Shown: one piece after another, positions 57,734 to 64,000 of the stretch
How positions within the stretch are numbered: position 1 is the stretch's first letter
Layout: the number at the start of each line of letters is the position of its first letter
NCBI GenBank assembly: GCA_016869145.1
Contig: VGEU01000003.1
Span: 30,445-94,444 of the forward strand
Origin: Alphaproteobacteria bacterium
GTDB lineage: Bacteria; Pseudomonadota; Alphaproteobacteria; MPNO01; VGEU01
DNA length: 64,000 nt
Direction: 5' to 3'
Translations under genes and position numbers: made by a program
The notes under the pieces: model-generated
Databases searched by the model: none
What the model saw: the letters and a program-made list of their open reading frames with translations, nothing else
Told to the model about the DNA's origin: nothing

Positions 57734-57784
57734 CGGGCGCGGTCTCGATCCGTTAACGGCCAAGGCCTAGCCTCTGCGGCGACG

Positions 57785-57826
57785 GCCGGAGGGCGTGCAC
57801 AAGACGCCGGAGGGCGTGCACAAGAC
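57785..57826 (+). repeat. Perfect 21-bp tandem duplication at a gene start
   Basis: The unit GCCGGAGGGCGTGCACAAGA plus C occurs twice, back to back. Each copy holds a GGAGGG ribosome site and a GTG in the same frame as the TPR gene that follows at 57828. It adds seven codons per copy to any longer protein form. Confidence 0.85.
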
Positions 57827-57827
57827 C

Positions 57828-59124
57828 ATGACGACGAAGCCCGATGTCGCGGCACTCCTCGAGCGTGCCGATGCAGAGTTCCGGCGCGGGCGGGCGGAGG
57901 CGGCCGAGGAGATCTGCCGCAAGGCGATCGCACGCGCGCCGGAGGCGCCCGAGCCCTATTGCCTCGGCGCGCGGATTGCTGGCGCGCGCGGGTTTCAAGA
58001 CGTCGCGCTCGAGCGCTGGCGGAAGGCGCTCGCCGTCGCGCCCGACCACGCCGCGGCGCTCGACGGGCTCGGCAACCACGCGCTCGAGGCGGGCGACAGG
58101 GCGGCCGCGATCGCTGCGTTCCGCCGCCTCGCCGCCGTCCTGCCCGACCGGTTCGAGGGCCATTACAATCTCGGCTCCGCGCTCCTCGAGGCGGGCGAGC
58201 TCGAGGCCGCGATCGTGTCCTTCCGCGCCGCGCTCGGACGCAATCCCGGCTTTGCCGACGCGCACAACAATCTCGGGCTCGCGCTCCGCGGCCAGGGCGA
58301 TCTTCCCGGCGCGATCGCCGCGTTCGAGGCGGCGGTGCGTCTCGTCCCGGATGAGCCGGAGTTTCTCGGCAACCAGGGCGGCGCGCGCTTCGAGGCGGGC
58401 GAGATCGCGCGCGCGATCGCGCTCTACCGGCCGGCGCTCGCGCTTCGCCCCGACGATGCCGCGACCTGGTGCAATCTCGACATCGCGCACGGCGCATGGG
58501 CTTCCCGAGACGGGCACGGTGTTCTGCTCGTTCAACCAGACCTACAAGATCGAGCCCGTGATGTTCGCGGCCTGGATGCGCATCCTCGCCCGCGTGCCGG
58601 GATCGGTGCTGTGGCTCCTGCGATCGAACCGGATCGCCGAAGCCAATCTGAGGCGCCATGCGGAAGCGCACGACATCGCCGGCGACCGCCTCGTCTTCGC
58701 GCCCTTCGCGACGAAGGAGGATCATCTCGCCCGCATCGGCCACGCCGATCTCGGCCTCGATACCCGCGTCATCAACGGCCACACGACGACGGCCGACACG
58801 CTGTGGGCTGGCGTGCCGGTGCTGACACTCGCCGGTGCCTTCTTCCCGAGCCGCGTCGCGGCGAGCCTCGTCCGCGCGATGGGTCTTCCCGATCTCGTCG
58901 TCGACAGCCTCGATGACTTTGAGGCGACCGCGGTCCGGCTGGCGAACGACCGGGCCGCGCTCCGCGCCCGCGTCGCGCGCAACCGCCTGGCCATGCCGCT
59001 CTTCGACACGCAGGCCTTCACCCGCGATCTCGAGGCCGCGTTCCGCTGCATCTGGGACCGCCATGTCGAGGGGATTCCGCCGGCGCCGCTCGATATCCCC
59101 GGCGCCCCGATCGACGGCGGGTGA
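57828..59124 (+). pseudogene. TPR/GT41 glycosyltransferase, broken by internal deletion
   Basis: The front half is TPR repeats (LLERADAEFRRGRAEAAEEICRKAI; GHYNLGSALLEAGELEAAIVSFRAAL; LNNLGLALRGQGD-like units), about 220 residues. Near 58495 the frame breaks. The other frame continues as the last half of a GT41 (O-GlcNAc transferase-like) catalytic domain: AHGLPETGTVFCSFNQTYKIEPVMF, LVFAPFATKEDHLARIGHADLGLDT, INGHTTTADTLWAGVPVLTLAG. The missing middle, including the N-lobe that binds the acceptor, is present in the intact paralogue that starts 4 bases before this stop. Roughly 0.5-1 kb looks to be lost. ATG 57828 is preferred over the GTGs in the duplicated leader. Confidence 0.75.
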
Positions 59125-61571
59125 AGGCCGTGGCCCGTTCCCCGCTCGGGCGACCCGCCGACATCCTCAAGGAGGCGATCGGCCTCCACCAGGCCGGCCG
59201 TCTCGACGAGGCCGAGGCGCGCTATCGCCGTGTCCTCAAGGCGGCACCGAACGCGACCGATGCCCACCACATGCTCGGCGTACTGGCGCATCAGAAGGGG
59301 CGCACCGCCGATGCGGTCCGCCATCTCCGCCGCGCGATCCAGCTCAATCCACGCGATGTAGTCGTGCTGCGCAACCTCGGCACGATGTTGCAGGATTCAG
59401 GCGCCGTCGACGACGCGATCGCCGTCTACCGTCAGGCACTCTCCGTCGACCCGCGCGACATCGGCGTCCTCAATAATCTCGGCAATGCGCTCCGATCGGC
59501 GGGCCGTCTCGTCGAGGCGGAAGCGACGCTCCGGCGCCTGGTCGAGATCGCGCCCGGGTTCACGCCGGGCCATGACAATCTCGGCGTCGTCCTCGCCGCG
59601 GCCGGACAATGGGTGGATGCGATCGCGTGCTATCACGCCGCCCTCGCGCGTGCGCCCGATGTCGCCGGCACGCACTTCAACCTCGGCCGTGCGCTCGACC
59701 AGTCGGGCGACGAGGCCGGCGCGGAAGAAGCCTATGGCCGTGCGGTCGCGCTCGCGTCTGATTTCGCCGAGGCCCTGAACTCGCTCGGTGCGCTCGACCG
59801 GCGCCGCGGCCGGATCGACGCTGCGATCGGCTGGTTCCGCCGCGCCGTGGCGGCGGCGCCGGACGGCGGGCGCTATCACGCCAATCTCGCCAACGCGCTC
59901 GCCGAGACGCAGCGCTGGGCCGAGGCGGCAGCGGCGTTCGAGACGGCGCTCGCTCGCGGCGCCGACACGGCCGAGACGTGGAACAATCTCGGCGCGCTTC
60001 AACTCGAGCGTCACCGGCTGGACGCCGCGCTCGCCGCCTTTGCGCGCGCGATCGCGCTCGATCCCGCGCTCGTCGCGATCTATCTCAACCGCGCCCACGC
60101 GCACCATGAACGCCGCGATCTCGATGCTGCGATCGGCGATCTCGAGCGCGCGCTCGCGATCGAGCCGGGCAACGCGTCCGCGCTCGCTCATCTCGCGGTG
60201 CTGCTCTCCGACACCTGCGCCTGGGACCGCTTCGAGGCGGTGCTGACCCCACTCCGTGCCGACACCGCCGACGCGCTCGCGAGGGGCGCGAAGCCGGCGG
60301 AGCCGCCCTATTTCACCGTGCGCACGTCGGACGATCCGGCTCTCCTCCTCGCGGTCGCCCGGGCGGCGGCGGCCGATCTGGAGCGGCGCATCGGCCCGGT
60401 GACGGCGAACACTCGTCGCGACCGGGTCGAGGGCCCGCTCCGTATCGGCTATCTGTCGCGTGATTTCCGCAACCATCCGATGACGCACCTGATCGGCCGC
60501 ATCCTCGCTATCCACGACCGCGCGCGCGTTCACGTCACCGCCTACGCGCTCGGCGCCGACGAACCCTCCGACTATCGGCGCCGGATCGTCGAGAGCGCCG
60601 ACCGGTTCGTCGACATCGACACCGTCGACGACGAGACGGCGGCCCGTCGCATCGCCGATGACGGGATCGACATCCTGGTCGATCTGATGGGCTTCACCGC
60701 CGGCCATCGGCTCGGCATTCTCGCCCGCCGGCCCGCGCCGGTGCAGGCGAGCTATGTCGGCTTCGCCGGCTCGTGCGGCGCGCGTTTCATCGACTATGCC
60801 TTCGTCGACCGCGTCGTGGCGCCGCCGGGCGAGGCGGCGGCGTTCACCGAGCGGCTGGTGCGGCTGCCGCATTTCTACATGTGGAACGATCGCAGCTACG
60901 AGCGCGACATTCCGCCGACCACCCGTGCCGCGCACGGGCTTCCCGACGAGGCCTTCGTCTTCGCCTCGTTCAACCATCCCGGGAAGATCGACCGCGCCAC
61001 GTTCGCCGCCTGGGCGGCGATCCTGCGGGCGGTTCCGGGCAGCGTCCTCTGGGTGCTCGACCACGGTCCGACGACGTCGGCCAATCTCGCCGGAGCGTGG
61101 CGGGGTCTCGGCATGGAGCCCGCTCGTTTGCTGTTCGCGCCCAAATTGCCGAAGCTCGAGCATCTGGCCCGTCTCGGTATGGCCGACCTGATGCTCGATA
61201 CGCGCATCTTCAACGGCCACACCACGACCTGTGATGCGCTTTGGGCCGGGCTTCCGGTGCTCACGATCGAGGGCCGTGCCTTCGCCGGACGGGTGTCGGC
61301 GAGCGCGCTCCGCGTTGCCGGTCTCCCTGAGCTCGTCACCACGGACGAGGCCGCGTTCATAGCCCGCGGAATCGCGCTCGCGAGCGATCGCACGGGGCTC
61401 GCGGCGCTCCGGGCGCGGCTCATCGAGACGCGCGAGACCAACCCGCTCACCGATGGTGCGGGCTACGCGCGATCGCTCGAGTGCGCCTTTGCTGTGATGT
61501 GGCGTCCCCATGCCGCCGGCCTCGCCCCCGATCACATCGACGTGGTGGAGACCGGTCCCGGTTCCGGGTAG
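59121..61571 (+). CDS. TPR-containing GT41 glycosyltransferase (O-GlcNAc transferase-like)
   Basis: An 816-residue protein. About residues 10-400 are some eleven tetratricopeptide repeats with the NLG spacing (VLRNLGTMLQ, VLNNLGNALR, GHDNLGVVLA). Residues about 430-800 are the GT41 catalytic domain: PLRIGYLSRDFRNHPMTHLIGR, VDLMGFTAGHRLGILARRPAPVQASYVGFAGS, FVFASFNHPGKIDRATFAAW and NGHTTTCDALWAGLPVLT. Bacterial members glycosylate proteins, often flagellins, or other acceptors from UDP-sugars. The GTG start overlaps the upstream stop (GTGA), so translation may have been coupled to the now broken gene. Confidence 0.85.
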   Translation: MKAVARSPLGRPADILKEAIGLHQAGRLDEAEARYRRVLKAAPNATDAHHMLGVLAHQKGRTADAVRHLRRAIQLNPRDVVVLRNLGTMLQDSGAVDDAIAVYRQALSVDPRDIGVLNNLGNALRSAGRLVEAEATLRRLVEIAPGFTPGHDNLGVVLAAAGQWVDAIACYHAALARAPDVAGTHFNLGRALDQSGDEAGAEEAYGRAVALASDFAEALNSLGALDRRRGRIDAAIGWFRRAVAAAPDGGRYHANLANALAETQRWAEAAAAFETALARGADTAETWNNLGALQLERHRLDAALAAFARAIALDPALVAIYLNRAHAHHERRDLDAAIGDLERALAIEPGNASALAHLAVLLSDTCAWDRFEAVLTPLRADTADALARGAKPAEPPYFTVRTSDDPALLLAVARAAAADLERRIGPVTANTRRDRVEGPLRIGYLSRDFRNHPMTHLIGRILAIHDRARVHVTAYALGADEPSDYRRRIVESADRFVDIDTVDDETAARRIADDGIDILVDLMGFTAGHRLGILARRPAPVQASYVGFAGSCGARFIDYAFVDRVVAPPGEAAAFTERLVRLPHFYMWNDRSYERDIPPTTRAAHGLPDEAFVFASFNHPGKIDRATFAAWAAILRAVPGSVLWVLDHGPTTSANLAGAWRGLGMEPARLLFAPKLPKLEHLARLGMADLMLDTRIFNGHTTTCDALWAGLPVLTIEGRAFAGRVSASALRVAGLPELVTTDEAAFIARGIALASDRTGLAALRARLIETRETNPLTDGAGYARSLECAFAVMWRPHAAGLAPDHIDVVETGPGSG

Positions 61572-61611
61572 CATCCGCCGGTAGGGCCGGCATGCGGCGG
61601 GAGGGCGGTCG

Positions 61612-63168
61612 ATGACGAATGGGCTCGGGGTGGACGCACGCGCGGCGCCCGACGTCGAGAGGTTCCGTCTTCGCCGGTTCGTCGATCGCCTGATCCAGTG
61701 CGGCGAGGCGGAGGTGATCGAGACGCCGCTCGCGCTCGGCGACCTGGCGGCTCGTGTCGACGGCAATCCGAAGGCGGTGCTGTTCCGCGCGGTCGGGCCC
61801 GAGAAGGCCGAGCTCGTCGCCAACGTGACGGCGAGCCGCGACCGGCTCGCGCTCGCGCTCGGCGTCGAACGCGCCGCGGTGCGCGGCGAGATCAATCGCC
61901 GTCTCGCCCGCCGCCAGCCGATCGTCGAGGTGCCGCGCGCGGCGGCGCCGGTGCAGGCATTCGTGCTCGAGGGCGCCGATGCCGATCTGACGCGGCTTCC
62001 CGTTCACTTCCAGCACGGCGCCGACGGCGGCCCCTATATCTCGGCCTCGATCGACTATGTCGTGAACCCCGCCAATGGCTGGACCAATATCGGCGCGCGG
62101 CGTCTGATGCTGCGCGGGCGGAGCGAGGCGGGCGTCGACCTCAACGCGCCGAGCGATCTCCGCGCGATCTATATCGACGCCGCCAAGCGCGGCGCGCCGC
62201 TGCCAGTCGCCTTCGTCGTCGGGTCGCACCCGGTCGACCACGTCGCGGCCACGATGCGGCTCCCGGTCGACGAGCTCCAGCTTCTCGCCGATCTGCGCGG
62301 CGAGCCGCTCGCCGTCGTCAAATGCCTGACGAGCGACATCCGCGTTCCAGCCGATGCCGAGTTCGTGCTCGAGGGCTATTTCGACGCGCGCGGCCACGTC
62401 GAGGCCGAGGGACCCTATGGCGAGTTCCTCGGCTATTACGGCGTGATGAAACAGAACCCCGTGTTCCACCTCACCGCGATCACGCGCCGGCGCGATGCTC
62501 TGTTCCAGTCATCGTCGATCGGCGGCCGGTTCCTCGACCGTACCGACACCTCGCAGCTGTCCGCGCTTCGGACCGAGGTGATGGTCTGGCGCGCGCTCGA
62601 GACCGCGATCCGCGAGCCGGTCGCCATATTCGCGACGCCATCGAGCGGCGGCGCGTTCCACATCCGCATCGCCATGCGCCCGCGGTTTCCGGGCGAGTCC
62701 CGCAACGCGATCGCAGCGGTGTTCGGCAGCCTCGCCAACGCCAAACACGTCTTTGTCGTCGACGACGACGTCGACATCTTCGACGACAAGCAGATGGACT
62801 GGGCACTCGCCACGCGCTTCCAGGCCGATCGCGATCTCGTCGTCCAGTCGGGCTTCCGGACGCTGCCGCTCGACCCCTCGCTCCGCGGCGCGAAGACGGG
62901 TGCCAAGGCGGGCTTCGATCTCACCTATCCGGTCGGCATGGAGCGATCGGTCGAGCACGCGGTGCCGGCGCCACCGACCGTCGCGGGTCGGCGCTATGCG
63001 AGCGTCGAGGAGGCGCTCGCGGACGGACCCAAGACGTTCGAGGCGCTGATGGCCGCGATCGGCACGCGCGACGGCCGCGAGGTCGTAATCGCGCTCGATG
63101 CGGTGCGGTCGAGCGGACGTCTGACGCGGCTCAAGGGCGGCGAGTACGCTTTCACGAGGAACGGCTGA
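61612..63168 (+). CDS. UbiD family decarboxylase
   Basis: A 518-residue prFMN-dependent (de)carboxylase. It has the UbiD core: GGPYISASIDYVVNP, NIGARRLMLRGRSEAGVDL, VEAEGPYGEFLGYYG (with the catalytic Glu), ITRRRDALFQSSSIGG, and a late FATPSSGGAFHIRIAMRP. The Glu-Arg-Glu active-site set appears present. UbiD enzymes act on aromatic, cinnamic or heteroaromatic acids and need a UbiX to make prenylated FMN; no ubiX is in the window. Possible substrates are hydroxybenzoates of the catabolic clusters upstream. The start follows GGAGGG with short spacing. Confidence 0.85.
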   Translation: MTNGLGVDARAAPDVERFRLRRFVDRLIQCGEAEVIETPLALGDLAARVDGNPKAVLFRAVGPEKAELVANVTASRDRLALALGVERAAVRGEINRRLARRQPIVEVPRAAAPVQAFVLEGADADLTRLPVHFQHGADGGPYISASIDYVVNPANGWTNIGARRLMLRGRSEAGVDLNAPSDLRAIYIDAAKRGAPLPVAFVVGSHPVDHVAATMRLPVDELQLLADLRGEPLAVVKCLTSDIRVPADAEFVLEGYFDARGHVEAEGPYGEFLGYYGVMKQNPVFHLTAITRRRDALFQSSSIGGRFLDRTDTSQLSALRTEVMVWRALETAIREPVAIFATPSSGGAFHIRIAMRPRFPGESRNAIAAVFGSLANAKHVFVVDDDVDIFDDKQMDWALATRFQADRDLVVQSGFRTLPLDPSLRGAKTGAKAGFDLTYPVGMERSVEHAVPAPPTVAGRRYASVEEALADGPKTFEALMAAIGTRDGREVVIALDAVRSSGRLTRLKGGEYAFTRNG

Positions 63169-63181
63169 GGAGGAGGGTTCC

Positions 63182-63664
63182 ATGGCCAACGAAGCGCCGA
63201 AGCGCGCCATCGTGATCGACGTGAAGGAACTTCAGACGGTGACGGGGAGCCCATACCCTGCGGGGCTCGGCCCGAACGTCGCGCTCCGCATCCGCCGCGT
63301 CGTCGGCAATGTCGGCGGGCTGACGCAGTTCGGCGTGAACCACGTCACCATGCCGCCCGGCGCGTGGTCCTCGCTCCGCCACTGGCACCGCCACGAGGAC
63401 GAGCTCGTCTACATCCTTGACGGAGAATTAACTCTTGTGACCGATCAAGGCGAGCGTGTGCTACGGGCCGGCATGGCGGCGACGTTCCCCGCCGGCGCGG
63501 CCGACGGCCACCATCTGGTCAATCGCGGCACGACGACCGCGACCTATATCGAGGTCGGTACGCGTTCGCCGGTGGAAGAGGTGACGTATCCCGATGCCGA
63601 TCTCCATCTCAGGCGCAACCCCGAGGGCCGCGTGTGGTCGAACAAGAAGGGCGCGCCGTACTGA
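63182..63664 (+). CDS. Cupin domain protein
   Basis: A 160-residue single cupin barrel. Motif 1 is SLRHWHRHEDELVYILDGELTLV (metal histidines and glutamate), motif 2 is GMAATFPAGAADGHHLVNRG. It lies 14 bases after the UbiD gene, so it is probably in the same transcript. Such small cupins include phosphomannose-type isomerases, dioxygenases and auxin-binding-like proteins. The exact activity is unknown. Confidence 0.78.
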   Translation: MANEAPKRAIVIDVKELQTVTGSPYPAGLGPNVALRIRRVVGNVGGLTQFGVNHVTMPPGAWSSLRHWHRHEDELVYILDGELTLVTDQGERVLRAGMAATFPAGAADGHHLVNRGTTTATYIEVGTRSPVEEVTYPDADLHLRRNPEGRVWSNKKGAPY

Positions 63665-63697
63665 GCCCGCACGCTTTGGCGGCGACGGCGACGGACC

Positions 63698-64000
63698 ATG
63701 ACGCGGGCCGAGCCGCCACCGCCCGCCGCCGGGCTCATCGCGACCGCCGTCGCGTTGCACCAGGCCGGCCGCATCGCCGAGGCGCGCACCGTCTATGAGC
63801 GCGCGCTCGCCGCGACGCCCGATGATGCGGATGCGCTCTACGGGCTCGGTGTGCTGCGGGTCCAGGAAGGCGCGCTCGATGCCGGGATCGTTCTCCTCCG
63901 CCGCACCACGGCGCTCCGCCCGCGACACGGGCCGGCACTGATCGCGCTCGGTGGCGCGCTCGCCCGGGTCGGTCGGCCCGCCGAGGCGAGTGCGGCGCTC
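63698..64000 (+). CDS. TPR protein, N-terminal fragment (runs off window)
   Basis: About 100 residues of tetratricopeptide repeats (AVALHQAGRIAEARTVYERALAATPDDADALYGLGVLR; LIALGGALARVGRPAEASAAL). The unit spacing and the NLG-like turns are close to those of the GT41 genes at 57828 and 59121, so it may be a third TPR-glycosyltransferase. The catalytic part, if any, is outside the window. The ATG follows GCGACGGACC with a weak ribosome site. Confidence 0.7.
   Translation, partial: MTRAEPPPPAAGLIATAVALHQAGRIAEARTVYERALAATPDDADALYGLGVLRVQEGALDAGIVLLRRTTALRPRHGPALIALGGALARVGRPAEASAAL

Overview
The window is high-GC bacterial chromosome, most likely from an alphaproteobacterium. The evidence is gene content and order: an ispB, DUF2007, N6-methyltransferase, S49 peptidase, glyQ, glyS, ppdK run; split glycyl-tRNA synthetase; short pyruvate phosphate dikinase; alphaproteobacterial tRNA-Met and tRNA-Pro. 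No phylogeny could be run, so genus is not claimed.

1-17.8 kb is mostly housekeeping. It holds a lipoprotein start, an NhaD-like Na+/H+ antiporter behind a long structured leader, a haem-oxygenase-like di-iron protein, a RidA-fold protein, a frameshifted secreted protease with a PEP-CTERM tail, and a decayed ThDP enzyme joined to half an HPP membrane protein. After tRNA-Pro come ispB and the DUF2007 to ppdK run, a luciferase-like oxidoreductase, mnmA and tRNA-Met.

17.8-26.8 kb is the first aromatic-acid locus. A NitT/TauT-type ABC importer faces a run of oxalomesaconate hydratase (ligJ), a LigB-type extradiol dioxygenase, a CHA aldolase (ligK), a GntR/FCD regulator, a PobA-type hydroxylase and a QueG-like double-cluster Fe-S protein. 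There is no ligC or ligI. PobA lacks both tyrosines of the 4-hydroxybenzoate deprotonation network. Together these point to a gallate-type route rather than simple 4-hydroxybenzoate use.

27.1-46.5 kb is an unusual aromatic catabolic cluster: hydrolase, LLM flavin enzyme, aminotransferase, a 59-residue coupled small protein, two CarAa-like Rieske oxygenases, one 2Fe-2S/FAD reductase, a type I extradiol dioxygenase, an M20-fold protein without its usual metal ligands, two meta-cleavage-type hydrolases, a Fe3+-type ABC importer, an isochorismatase-like hydrolase, an alpha/beta ring-hydroxylating dioxygenase and a Gfo/Idh dehydrogenase. It encodes most of a dihydroxylation, dehydrogenation, ring-cleavage and hydrolysis sequence for an unidentified, possibly amide- or amine-bearing, aromatic. 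It is the best candidate here for an undescribed pathway.

46.5-57.7 kb holds a Rap1a-like secreted protein, small enzymes, an EamA exporter and a box-type aerobic benzoyl-CoA locus (acyl-CoA ligase divergent from boxC, boxB, benzoate-CoA ligase, amidase) without boxA. 57.8-64 kb holds TPR/GT41 (O-GlcNAc transferase-like) genes, one wrecked by an internal deletion beside an intact paralogue, plus a UbiD-type decarboxylase, a cupin and a third TPR gene running off the end.
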